A DNA stretch of 64,000 bases from Trichobilharzia regenti (Eukaryota; Platyhelminthes; Trematoda; Strigeidida; Schistosomatidae): contig OX235268.1 in assembly GCA_944472135.2 (NCBI GenBank), forward strand, positions 7,942,589 through 8,006,588. The letters run 5' to 3'. Position 1 is the stretch's first letter; each line of letters starts with the position of its first letter. A program made the translations under genes and the position numbers. Under the pieces are notes generated by a model. That model did no database searches. It saw only the letters and a program-made list of their open reading frames with translations, and was not told the DNA's origin. Shown here one piece after another: positions 40,990-51,397 of this stretch.

Positions 40990-41240
40990 TTGTTAATGTG
41001 GATCCCCACAGCCAGCCTCAGCAATATTTAGTAGTCGAAATCTTAAGACAAAATCGAGATTCGTAGGTATGCGGTAAATTACCCTGAAAGCCACCTGGTT
41101 GACGTCATTCTTGTATTCTGTCTCCACAAGATGAGACAACATAGCGCTACGAATGGATTTTGTTTGCCGTTTGCCTAACAACCATTCAGGGTGATGTTCG
41201 GAAATTTGACGAGAAACACGCCTAACTGTGCGGCCTATAT
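40990..41240 (-). pseudogene. PLE-A GIY-YIG C-terminal fragment
   Basis: Minus strand: RRVSRQISEHHPEWLLG, then the open frame 40993-41181 with RQTKSIRSAMLSHLVETEYK, FRVIYRIPTNLDFVLRFRLL and NIAEAG. It belongs to the same subgroup as the 30.3 kb copies. Both ends are truncated. Confidence 0.8.
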
Positions 41241-42080
41241 ATATAATATTTGTTCAGAACTCCATCTTATGGAATAGTAAAATCACAGTGTAGCTGTAGA
41301 AGATGAAAGTCTTAGGGTAGGAGTTTTTACTTGGAATTTGGTATCTCCATATAGCCAAATTATGTACAGCTTATCTTTAACGCAACATTTACACAAATTT
41401 TCCCGCTACTTCTGGCCTTCCTTCATATTGTACTTCTTCGTGTTCTCTTCACGTCTCTCATGTATCTCTGCAACGCTGTGTTATTTGCTTTCCCTGACAT
41501 CACATCCAACTTCCTCTTACTTGAGCATTTTATGTCGAAAAACGTCTTTTTTCACATTGCCGAGATTCACGTGACCATTGCTGAAGAGCAAAACACACTT
41601 TATTATTTTTTATAATTTACCTATGACATTACTGAAACTTTCTATGTTATTAATCAACTCGTAATTGAATAATGTCTTGTAGTTTAATGTGCTTCCTAGG
41701 GTGAAGTGGAGAATGTCGTGACAGGGGGCCATGAAAACATATGACCAATCATTCAACCAGCTAAACAGGACAATAGAAAACGGTGTGAATAGGGGCATGT
41801 GACTGAACCTGGATATTTCACTTGGAATGCAACAGAAAAATACTAATTATTCTCTTATGCGAAGTGTTCTATTGACGATCCTCGGAAAGCAAACATAACG
41901 AGATGTCGAATATGAAACAGTCATTTCCTTTCGGTTTAAGACAACTTTAAATTTACATAGGGGTGGTGAAATAAGGATATACGTTCCTTTTCTCTGCTAG
42001 TCAGATGCTAACCACGAAATTTGAGGAAACAAGAATGTGTGCTTTGTGGTAATATCATTATTATAAATGAAGTTAAAAAA
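41241..42080. other. No recognisable feature
   Basis: Short ORFs only. I see no motif or shared repeat. Confidence 0.5.
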
Positions 42081-42081
42081 T

Positions 42082-42610
42082 AAAGCCACTGGAACCTGAT
42101 TCAATGGCCTATGAATTCTAACTTTTACCAATTTGTGATTTAGCCCGACCACCAACCAATGTCATCGGTGCGATATCCATTGTCATATGTGACTGCATGG
42201 ACCTAAATGGTCACGACTTCTTTTCGTCACGATGCTTGCTAGAGGACGAAGTTTCCTGGAGTTCCAGTGAGAAGTCGTGACCAGTGAGGTCCAGCCAGTC
42301 AAGTGTGAGGATGGATGTCCCACAGATGACATTGATTGGTGGTCGCTGTGAATCACCAGTCCGTAGAAGTTCGAATTCATGGGCAAGCTGCTGAATCAGG
42401 TGTCAGTGGGTGAATGGTATGCGAGCTTGCCTTGTAACTGGAAGGTCCTGAGTTCGAACTCCTTTGGTGGGTGCATACTGCCGATGATTCTCAAACTAGG
42501 TTGATGAAACCGTTGTCCAGTACTCCGAGCGGTTTTCCAATATTTCTTTAACTGATACCAATATGTGATCAACTCGTAAAAACAAAAATAATCTTTACAA
42601 ACTAACCAGT
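42082..42610. repeat. Retrozyme B inverted pair
   Basis: A minus piece at 42082-42222 (GATTCAATGGCCTATGAATT and CACGACTTC) and a plus piece at 42244-42610 that is nearly a complete unit: CAGTGAGAAGTCGTGACCAG head, box-B-like GAGTTCGAACTCC, hammerhead relic CCGATGA with GATGAAACC, cleavage-like TTGTCCAG, and the tail. U4 is C as in the other B copies. The arrangement again fits a 5'-inverted insertion. Confidence 0.8.
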
Positions 42611-42839
42611 GGAAATTAAAAACTAAACTGTGTCATCGCATTAAGTCTGGAAGAAGACTCGATCAAATCATTACGGTGGTTAACAGCAAAAAGCAATCAA
42701 CCAAAAATATAAAGTAAACATTGAATGCCTCAAATCGTTGATTCTGTCTAAAAAGCAGCAGTACATGTTCACTGTTTTACACTGTTAATGGAAATACATG
42801 GATAATACCTGTCCAGGCATAAATGAAAACAAAACACGT

Positions 42840-44110
42840 AGATCAGTGAAGAGTCTCTAATCGGCGGCGAATTCATTTTCTTAGCAGTACAGTCGCATAT
42901 ATACATACGTGGTGTTTTGTATGTATGTGCACATTAAGTTTGTCAAACAAAAAAGACAACTAGTTATGGTTATTTCGACTAAACAGGTGAATATTGGTAA
43001 TACTAGTCAAGAAAAATGGGTGTTAATGAAATTAGAGTAGTTACAAAGGTGATTAGTTTTCACAAACAGTTGTTAAAAGAAGTGATGCGATAATATGAAC
43101 AGTTTGATCAGTGAGTTTTACTCAGGATGCACATAGGGACAAAGTAGATAATACGAAATTATATAAAAGAATTAAGTGAATACAAGAATTATAAGCAATT
43201 AGAGAACAGGCAAAGAAGCAAATTTAGTCATCAAAATCAAAACGTTGTTACCATGAGAGTAGAAGTAGTTGAGTATTCTTCTTTTGTATGCACAGCTCCG
43301 GTTTTTCTATGTGAATGGCCAGAGCTTCAGTGATTCAAAGAAGATGAAACCGTATCGCTTTTGATAGGTTATTCTTGACTCTGTAGATTACTTTGAAGCA
43401 GGAGGCGTTTGTTGAGATGGAATGATCAGCGTTAACGACGTGTTCAATTATCGCACTCCTTATTGCTCCACGAAAGCTCTTTCACAACTATGCTCCAAAG
43501 TGTTCTTGAATTCTCTTGGACTTGACGCGCGTTGAACGACCGATGTACCTGGCTCTACAGCAGCAGGTGAACTGATATATTCACATAGAAGTGGTCAGAT
43601 GCGAGATCTTGTTCTTGAAGCTTCTGCAGATCAGTGGGCGACTGGAGTACACTATTCTTAGGGTTGCTGCAAAGAATGTATTCTCAGAAATTACGTAATG
43701 TTTCACTTGAGAATATCACTTGCTAAATCTCCCTTGAAATCATGGTTCATGTAGAGTTTCTTTTTAGGCACAAATAAAGTTTCGTTTCTCCAAATTCTTG
43801 GTTTGATATTTTTGTCAATGAATTTTATTGGGTATCCATTATGGATGAATATTTCTCTAAGAATATCTAATTGTGTTTCCAGAAATTCAGGACTACAGAT
43901 GCACCGGATACGGGCGGCAACAAGGGTTTAATTAAATTTCGCTTTTATTGAATGGGTACCCAGCTACAGAAGCTTGTTAGCTAACGATTTCACGTAGGTT
44001 TTTGATGGATTTATCTTCTTAGGCTCCCATCAGCTCTTCTTGTTAGTTCCACATCAAGAAACTGAATTTTCGACTCGTTTTCCATTTCAAGAGTGAATTT
44101 TATTGAAATG
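42840..44110 (-). mobile_element. PLE-A copy with tail, interrupted upstream by PLE-B
   Basis: Read from 44110 downward: FTLEMENESKIQFLDVELTR (post-palm RT), the linker with FWKHN and KFIDKN-like text, a decayed GIY-YIG near 43.45-43.6 kb, a C-terminus with KPELCIQKKNTQ near 43.27 kb, and a ~400-bp tail to 42840. Stops and frameshifts occur throughout. The tail 42.91-43.43 kb is repeated directly at 45.72-46.22 kb, on the far side of a PLE-B insertion. Confidence 0.8.
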
Positions 44111-44520
44111 TCTAGTTATGCTGGAATGAAGATTCCATGTGTTTATAGCTAGACGCTTGTTAGTTGTTCCATCTTTTAAAAAGGTATTACTAAACTTTTG
44201 ATATGCAGAGTAAAATTTCAGTAATTTAAAGCAGTTAGTTCTCTTTATGAAATTCGACAATACAATAAGAAGACGTAGTTTATCTGAAACGTGTAATGTA
44301 TTGGTGCAGCACATTTCGGACATTCTGATCACACACATGAGTGCTTGTCATACACAGTTTTTATAGAAAGCAAGAAGGCATGAACAATTACAGTACAAGT
44401 CAGATTGTGTACAGGTCAAGGTGACAAATAATGGGTAAGAAAAACAAAACGAGAAAAAAACAAGGCAAAGGAGGGGTTGAAAATATTATGAAGTAAATTA
44501 GTCCTTGGTTCTAAATTGGA

Positions 44521-45186
44521 TTACCAAGGCAGGTTTAATGTGATAACAAATAACTTTCGGACACATAGGACAGGTTTAAGTCTTTTTATGGCTAAGGCTT
44601 CAATGTCTTTATGTATGTGACTCCACATTGATTTATATATCGGCTTAAAAGCACTGTTGAAATCAATCTTATGACCCATGTCAATGATGTGCTTCGCTAT
44701 GGGTGATGTTGGACATCTATTTCCGGGGTCAGTTGTGTCTGGCGATTTCAATTGTTTTTGCAGCCACTTCGGAATGTGTTCTTTAGCCCTAACCTGCAGA
44801 GACCGACAGGTCCTCTCTATGTACGTGTCTCTACACATACATGTTAATGGATAAACACAGTTTGATGTGACACTATCGTTCGGATAATGTGAGGGTTTAC
44901 AGGACAGCGAATCTCTCGTTTTCTCTATGAAGATAAGTTTAGCTGCCTCGAGTCTTTGTCTAGTGACCAGAGTTTGTTGATCACCTCTCAGTGGTAATGA
45001 TAAGTAAACATCCTTTTCTGGAGCTGATATGATTGGTAGAGCTCCACGGTTGACACTTCCGTAACGCCTAATAAATCTCAATGGGTAACTGTTATCTAAC
45101 AATATCTCAGTGAGGTGTTGTCTTTCTTCTTCAGTTGCATCGGCAGTACATATACGGTGAATGCGCTTGAACGAACATTTAACCAA
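44521..45186 (-). CDS. PLE-B linker and GIY-YIG-like domain
   Basis: A 221-aa frame: EILLDNSYPLRFIRRYGSVN (residues 27-46), ISAPEKDVYLSLPLRGDQQT, FIEKTRDSLSCKPSHYPND, the GIY-YIG-like CVYPLTCMCRDTYIERT at about 111-127, RSLQVRAKEHIPKWLQ, IAKHIIDMGHKIDFNSAFKP and the C-terminal KPVLCVRKLFVITLNLPW. YIG reads YIE, as in the 10.4 kb copy, so this is a property of the lineage, not decay of one copy. The frame is intact to the natural stop. An intact protein would combine this with the RT to nick and prime. Confidence 0.85.
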   Translation of the reverse strand: MVKCSFKRIHRICTADATEEERQHLTEILLDNSYPLRFIRRYGSVNRGALPIISAPEKDVYLSLPLRGDQQTLVTRQRLEAAKLIFIEKTRDSLSCKPSHYPNDSVTSNCVYPLTCMCRDTYIERTCRSLQVRAKEHIPKWLQKQLKSPDTTDPGNRCPTSPIAKHIIDMGHKIDFNSAFKPIYKSMWSHIHKDIEALAIKRLKPVLCVRKLFVITLNLPW

Positions 45187-45219
45187 CGCATTTTTATACT
45201 TGAGTGGACAGAATCTATG

Positions 45220-45498
45220 CTAATTTAGATACTGTCCCGCCCATGTTGACTTTCTGTAGACAGATCGTTTTACTGACCCATCTTCTCGACGCGTTATGAG
45301 TACGTCTAAAAATGGCTGGCAACCGTGATTCTCTTTAACGTATGTTAGCGATATACTGTTTTGTACTCTGTTGATGTGATTCAGGATTTCTATGGCGTCT
45401 GATGGTTCATCACAAATGACTGCTATGTGATCTACATATCTTTTATAAAAATAAAATTTTCTAATTTTTTTCTCCACTAGGTTCTCGACATGCGGCAT
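45220..45498 (-). CDS. PLE-B RT palm fragment with YVDH
   Basis: A 92-aa frame: KKIRKFYFYKRYVDHIAVIC at residues 10-29 with YVDH in place of YVDD, IEILNHINRVQNSISLTYVK, GCQPFLDVLITRREDGSVKR and SVYRKSTWAGQYLN. Loss of the second catalytic Asp would kill polymerase activity. The preceding GSPLG motif is in a different frame. Confidence 0.8.
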   Translation of the reverse strand: MPHVENLVEKKIRKFYFYKRYVDHIAVICDEPSDAIEILNHINRVQNSISLTYVKENHGCQPFLDVLITRREDGSVKRSVYRKSTWAGQYLN

Positions 45499-45694
45499 AT
45501 AAATCAGCTAAAACTGTACCTAAGGGGCTTCCCATGGCAACCCCGTCAATCTGGCGATAGTGCTCGCCCTCGAATGTAAACTTAACATTGTTAGTACAGA
45601 GAAGTAGTAGCTCTGTTTTTGTTAATGAATTGATACTGGTGAAAGGAATTCCTTGTCAGAGATGTAATCACATAAAATGTCGACCGTCTATAAA

Positions 45695-46220
45695 AGGGGT
45701 ACATACGTGTTATTTTGTATGTATGTATACATTAAGTTTGCCAAACACAAATAGACAACTGGTTATGGTTATTTCAACTAAACAGGTGAATATTGGTAAT
45801 ACTAGTCAAGAAAAATGGGTGTTAATGAAATTAGAGTAGTAACAAAGGTGATGAGTTTTCACAAACTGTTGTTAAAAGAAGTTATGTAATAATAATATGT
45901 ATAGGTTGATGAGTGAGTTTTACCCAGGATGCACATAGGGACAAAGTAAATAATACGAAATTATATAAAAGAATTAAGTGAATACAAGAATTATAAGCAA
46001 TTAGAGAACAGGCAAAGAAGCAAATTTAGTCATCAAAATCAAAACGTTGTTACCATGAGAGTAGAAGTAGTTGAGTATTCTTCTTTTGTATGCACAGCTC
46101 CGGTTTTTCTATGTGAATGGCCAGAGCTTCAGCGATACAAAGGAGATGAAACCTTATCGCTTTTGATAGGTTATTCTTGACTCTGTAGATTACTTTGAAG
46201 CAGGAGGCGTTTGTTGTAAT
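45695..46220 (-). repeat. PLE-A tail/pseudo-LTR copy
   Basis: About 520 bp matching 42.91-43.43 kb in the same orientation with few changes (GTGAATATTGGTAATACTAG, GGCAAAGAAGCAAATTTAGT and TTGAAGCAGGAGGCGTTTG). It includes the end of the GIY-YIG coding text at its right side. Confidence 0.85.
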
Positions 46221-46232
46221 AGACTTGATTTT

Positions 46233-46655
46233 TATTTTTTTTTATTTTAATGACCTTATTTGTTTCTTTGCTTGTCCTTTAATTGCCTACAATTCTTGTA
46301 TTCATTCAGAACTATAACGTGATTTCGTATTATCTACTTTGTTCCTATGTGCATCCTGAGTAAAACTCACTCATCAAACTATTCATATTATTATTACATA
46401 ACTTCATTTAACAACTGTTTGTGAAAACTAATCACCTTTGTTACTACTCTAATTTCATAAACACTTAATTTTCTTGACTTGTATTACCAATCTTCACCTG
46501 TTTAGTTAAAATAATCATCACCAGTTGTCTATTTGTGTTTGACAAACTTAATGTATACATACATACAAAATAACACATGTATATATGCGATTGTTTATCT
46601 AAGAAAATGAATTCGCCGCCGATTAGAGACTCTTCACTGATCTACGTGTTTTTTA
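46233..46655 (+). repeat. PLE-A tail copy, inverted
   Basis: Reverse complement of the PLE-A tail: TTGTTCCTATGTGCATCCTG, GTATTACCAATCTTCACCTG and TTCGCCGCCGATTAGAGACT. It faces the 45.7-46.2 kb copy across ~13 bp of T-rich sequence. Confidence 0.85.
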
Positions 46656-47560
46656 TTTTGATTTATGGAAATGTTTCACATTTTTGTGTTCCAGTACAAC
46701 AAGTAAGATTTCGTTCAGTCGCTTATTTATAATTCCATCGTTTAATTGTATTAAATCCTCCCACCTTATATGGTATATACATTGGATATTTTGCGAACTG
46801 ATGTTGTTATTCGTGCTTTCCTATTCGCAAAATAATCACTGTTTCACTGACGTAAATACTTCATATTTTGTCAGAGTGACGTGAGGTCTCTTCCCGACGT
46901 TAAAGTACTGGTAATTTACTACTATTGAATAAATGGGATGAATCATAGTCGGTTCACTGATGGAATACTTCTCAGCAATGTAAGGGGTCCAGGCCCGATT
47001 TCAGGCAGGCAGACTCCTAAATCTTAATTAGGCAGTAGTAAAACTGAAAAGGAATGAAGGTCGACAGTGAGGTAAATATTAATTACAGTGAACTTGAGTT
47101 CATCTGTTCCCAAAAAGTTTAGTTTACATTTTTTAAAAATGTTGATTGAGAATCGACTGAACATGTGCACACTCAGTTGATAATCATAATAATAATTTGA
47201 AGTTTTGACCAGAGGAGATTTGCACCAGCTAGTGGATGGATGACTGACTTCCAATAAAGTTAGTGAATACTCAACACTCTTGCCTCGTAACTTGAAGTTC
47301 CTTGATTCAGATACCGTTAGGTTCAAATGCGTGTGATAATGAAGGTGCTTCAATTAGAACGTACCACTTCTACAGTACTCCCTGTTTTTAATTATTTCTC
47401 CGACCGTTTTTGGTCGATAATGTAACTTGAAATACTGGTATTGATTTCACTTATAATACAGACCTTTTTCAGGGGGTCATTTGTACGCTATTTTATTTAC
47501 TTGTGATGAGGTTTATGACATCGTTAACGATATCGTGAAATAACCTAATGTCAAATATAA
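46656..47560. other. No clear feature
   Basis: A stretch near 47.2-47.4 kb (AACACTCTTGCCTCGTAACT, then CAGTACTCCC) faintly recalls a retrozyme, too decayed to call. Otherwise nothing. Confidence 0.4.
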
Positions 47561-47564
47561 TTCT

Positions 47565-47930
47565 TATTATTTCCTTTAATTCCTAGAGGAACATAGGGCT
47601 TCAGATGAGCGTCTCCTTTGCCTTCAGTTTTCTGCCAACTTTTTCACCCCGCTCCACGTCCGCCCACACGCTTACACTCGTCTTCACATGACCTCCTCCA
47701 AGTCACCCTTGCACTGACGGCCAACTCGCCGCTTCCCTTTCGGGTTCCTCTCGAGCAATGGCTTGTCTAGTGATGCCACTTGATGGTTTCCTCAGAGTAT
47801 GGCCACTCCATCTCCATTTCTTCCTGCCTATTTGTTTCACAATCGGTTCCTGGTTGGTTTTAAGGGGTACCTTATTCCAAAACTCAAGTTTGCAGTCTGA
47901 TCAACTCTGTATAAATATATATATATGTAC
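47565..47930 (-). mobile_element. RTE-clade 3' end
   Basis: Minus strand: FWNKVPLKTNQEPIVKQIGR, KKWRWSGHTLRKPSS, RKGSGELAVSARVTWRR, then the 3' end GAAGCCCTATGTTCCTCTAG with an AATAATAAG tail. This equals the last ~120 codons and 3' end of the 49.8-51.5 kb element. It is truncated upstream. Confidence 0.8.
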
Positions 47931-48445
47931 ATTTATATCAATTTTTCTATCATTTCGACCACCAGGCTTGTTTCATAATCTTTGTATGAAATATAACACC
48001 ATGATTCTTTTCATTGAATACTGATTGTATCTTGCTGCACATTGATCATTATAAAAGAGTGACATGATTTCATTCTTATGATTCCTTTGTATTATTATTG
48101 ATACATTAGAACAAAGACTAAAAAACATGTTCACCTCATTGTTTGTTACAAAATGTACTTGAATAGTTATCATTAATCTATTGTCATTAAGTTCCATTTA
48201 TATTCAGACTATAAGTTAAATGTTGACAATCAGTTATATAGTTGTCACTGCACCAGATCACCAATTACTTTAAGCTCCATTTATATACATATTGTTACCG
48301 ATTATGAGCATTGTTCACATTTATTAGGAAAACATATGAGATACTGGTAATAAGCAGTTCAGTTTTCACTAAAACTGTATTGAAACGAGATTGGCTACTG
48401 TTGTCCTAATGCAATATGCATCACTGGCAAGTCAATTACACTTTT
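47931..48445. other. No recognisable feature
   Basis: AT-rich. Nothing recognised. Confidence 0.45.
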
Positions 48446-48447
48446 TC

Positions 48448-49100
48448 AAGTGTAGGTTTGTAAGGGTTCCTTTGGTAACAGGATTTCATCATGAGCTGAA
48501 ATTAGTTAGAGAACCATTGAAGAAACCGGGGTACTTAACCTGTCATGTGATCTGATTGTGTTCTCGTGACCTTTGTTGCCAGATCTGCCAAGGGCGATGG
48601 GATAGTATTCGACCTAATTCTTGTGTGCAAGGTTTGAAGAAGGCTGTGTGCTATATGCATGCGTGTTGCCCTGATAATGTTTAAAGCGACTTGCCCTACT
48701 CAGGTATTAAGCGAGATGCCATATTCAGGTAGGTAGTTACCTGGGGTTCTAGTGAGAAGTCGTGACCAGTAGAGTGCAGCAGGTCAAGTGTGAGGACAAA
48801 TACTCGCCGAAGACATCGGCTAGCAGTTGCGCTATGTCGTGAATTGGCAGAAGTTGGAATTCATGGCCCAATGGATTGGGTCTTAGGGGATTAATGGTTT
48901 ACCAGCCAGCTCGCCTTGTAACCAGGAGATCCTGAGTTCGAATCCCGGTGGGTGCATACTGATGAAGAGTTTCGCATTAGAATGAAACTGCTGTCGAGTA
49001 CTCCATGCAGGTTTTCCAATGATTCTCTAACCAATGTAAGCTCATGATAAAATCCTGTAACCAATCAACCAAATCCCTACGATCCAACACTTGTATAACA
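48448..49100. repeat. Retrozyme A pair: inverted tail piece and full plus unit
   Basis: A minus piece at 48448-48535 (tail and part of the 3' region) is followed by ~190 bp of uncertain origin and a full plus unit from ~48730: CTGGGGTTCTAGTGAGAAGT head, GTCGTGAATTGGCAGAAGTT, box A near 48890, box B GAGTTCGAATCCC, hammerhead relic with CTGATGAAGAG and GAATGAAACTG, cleavage-like CTGTCGAG, and the tail ending CCAACACTTG. Helix II pairing is lost, so the ribozyme is probably dead. Confidence 0.8.
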
Positions 49101-49214
49101 ATGAAATGTTTACTACCTATTAATGGAGCTTTCAATGAGGCTGTAATCCAGTAGTGATTCTTTAGATTTTCCTGCTCACTATTAACAAAAGCAGCGATTT
49201 CTAGCTCATCAGAA

Positions 49215-49370
49215 TCCTGATGGATTTTTTATTTTTTTATTATTTTTGATCACAGCTTGATTCCACACTGTATTTTTGCTACAACACTATGGAATTTTCA
49301 GCATGTGATATCGGTAGCCCAAATTTTGCAGGTCGAATTTATATATTAAGTGTGCGTCAGCACAGGAAGT
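49215..49370 (-). repeat. tRNA-headed SINE, family C, copy 3 (head truncated)
   Basis: Body and tail only: TGTGGAATCAAGCTGTGATC, GCTGAAAATTCCATAG, TGCAAAATTTGGGCTACCG. The tRNA-like head is cut at ~49365. Confidence 0.8.
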
Positions 49371-50038
49371 TCACATATTTAGCTATGGCCAATCACAAGC
49401 GACCAAATATGTTGACGATAAATTACTAAGATGAATAAAATACTAGTTATGATGCAAACATGCATGCTTCACAAATTAAAAACCATGTTATGCTTAAATT
49501 AGCAAACAATCCATTGTCTTCTCCTTGAAGCAGAAGTTTTTATGCAGGAATCATAATAAACAGAAATTTACGAGTGTGATAACCGTTAAATATTACTGTA
49601 TAACAACACTGTGATTTATCAATATTTTATTATTATTATGAATATTAACTGATGACCACGTCTTGAGCACAAACTACTACTGGTCATAACCATATCAAGC
49701 TACTCAAACAACATCCTTCCTTCATTTATATACCTGTGTGGAATTGACTGGATATTTGAATAGAAATCAATGGTAAATAATTTAGATTCAGAAATAATAA
49801 TATGAGTGTTATTGATCAATTAGAATTTTTAATATATTTATTCGTTGAAGTTTCTGTAGCGATTTGGTTGTTTTACAGGGGTGGAGTTGCTAGCACCACG
49901 CCCCAACCCTCCCTCTTTACCCGGGCTTGGGACCGGCGAGAAAACTAGTAAGCTAGTAGCCTAGCAAGCTAGTATCTGGCGAGATTTGGTGCCGGAACCC
50001 GGGAAGCACTGAAAGCAGACCCAGAGACGACAGCAGAC

Positions 50039-50245
50039 ATGCTTGCTCCGTTATTGCAAAAGGTCTGGAAGGAGGGAAAGGTGCCTACTGACTGGAGGAA
50101 AGGTTACCTCGTGAAACTTCAAAAGAAGGGCAACTTAGGACTCTGCAAGATCTGGCGAGGAATCATGCTCCTGTCGACGCCAAGTAAAATCCTGAGTCGC
50201 ATCATCCTGGAGAGAATAAAGGACGCACTGGAGACAGAACTCTGA
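50039..50245 (+). CDS. RTE RT fingers fragment
   Basis: A 68-aa frame with LLQKVWKEGKVPTDWRKGYL and IWRGIMLLSTPSKILSRIIL, ended by TGA where the related copy at 8.3 kb reads ELRPEQVGF. The text continues in the same frame after the stop through LNFIDFEKALDSVDREVIW. Confidence 0.8.
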   Translation: MLAPLLQKVWKEGKVPTDWRKGYLVKLQKKGNLGLCKIWRGIMLLSTPSKILSRIILERIKDALETEL

Positions 50246-51067
50246 CCAAAACAAGCTGGACTCAGGAAAGGCAAATCATGTTCCAACTAAATGGAAACTC
50301 TACGCATCATCAGCACAGAACAAAGCGGGGAATGGCAATCAAACCTATACCTCAACTTCATAGACTTCGAGAAGGCCCTTGACAGTGTTGATCGTGAAGT
50401 AATTTGGAAATTACTCGAGTACTATGGCGTACCCTAAATATTCATCAACCCTATTCAACAGCTGTACGACAACGCCACATATCAAGTGATCCACAGCGGA
50501 AGACTCAGCAAGGCGTTTGGAGTAAACACAGGAGTCAGACAAGGGTGCTTATTATCACCAATGATATTCCTAATTGTGGTGAACTGACTGGATTATGCGT
50601 GAAATGGTGAGTGGGAAACGAGAAGACGGAGATATCCTGGATCGGACGGACGCGAGGAACCTAGGACCTAGAAGACCTGGATTTCGCGCGTGGATGATTT
50701 ATGCTTGATGTCACTGTCACAAAATTGAAGACTTACAAGCGAGCAAAAACCGACAAACTGGTCGAAGAAGCAGTTGGCGAAGACAGGACTTCAGGTGAAC
50801 ATAGACAAGACGGAGGTTATGAAAATAACCAGCCAACAACAACAACAGCAACATCCAGCGTCAATCACTATCAAAGGGAGGGATTTGAAAGAGGTTACTT
50901 CATTCACTTATCTAGGGAGCATTGTCTCAACTACATGTAGTCGGAACAGACGAGGATGTCAAATCGAGAATCAGGAAGGCGAGAAACACATTCATCAGCC
51001 TGAAATCAATCTGGAAATCTTCGTCAATTAGCATCAACAACAAAATTCGGTAGAGTTTTCAATACAA

Positions 51068-51397
51068 ATGTCAAGTCAGTCAGTTCTTCTATACGGATCA
51101 GAAACTTGGCGTGTGGGTCACAAAAATATTTCCAAAAGGCTGCAGACCTTTATTAACAACTGTCTTCGCCCAATACTGAAGATCAGGTGGCCGGAAAGAA
51201 TCACCAACAAGGAATTATGGGAACAAACAAAGCAAGAACCAATCGCCCAACAAATATGCAGGAGAAAGTGGAGATGGATCGGACACTCACTGAGGAGACC
51301 GCTGGGTGACTTCGCGCTCCAAGCCCTCGAGTGGAACCCGAAAGGGAAGTGGCGTGTGGGACGTCACTGCAAGGGTGACATGGAGGAGATCGTGTGA
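51068..51397 (+). CDS. RTE C-terminal region
   Basis: A 109-aa frame with SVLLYGSETWRVGHKNISKR, FINNCLRPILKIRWPERITN, QEPIAQQICRRKWRWIGHSL and RRPLGDFALQALEWNPKGKW. This is the conserved C-terminal tail of RTE/BovB-type proteins. It is terminated by a frameshift near 51390; the final residues (VTWRRSCEEELREYGLTWMQ) follow in another frame. Confidence 0.85.
   Translation: MSSQSVLLYGSETWRVGHKNISKRLQTFINNCLRPILKIRWPERITNKELWEQTKQEPIAQQICRRKWRWIGHSLRRPLGDFALQALEWNPKGKWRVGRHCKGDMEEIV

Larger units (their letters stand above)
44115..45690 (-). mobile_element. PLE-B copy, 5'-truncated, nested in PLE-A sequence
   Basis: Read from 45690 downward: RT text with LTKTELLLL-like sequence, QIDGVAMGSPLGTVLADLY (45.50-45.56 kb), motif C YVDH (45220-45498), the post-palm segment and linker, the GIY-YIG-like domain (44521-45186), C-terminus KPVLCVRKLFVITLNLPW, tail, and then the start of a second N-terminus (MCVIRMSEMCCTNTLHVSDK at 44338). 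It is flanked on both sides by PLE-A tail sequence. Confidence 0.85.

Noticed and set aside
47200..47400. Another retrozyme copy
   Set aside because: Only loose resemblance around CTTGCCTCGTAACT and CAGTACTCCC; no core or box motif to support it.
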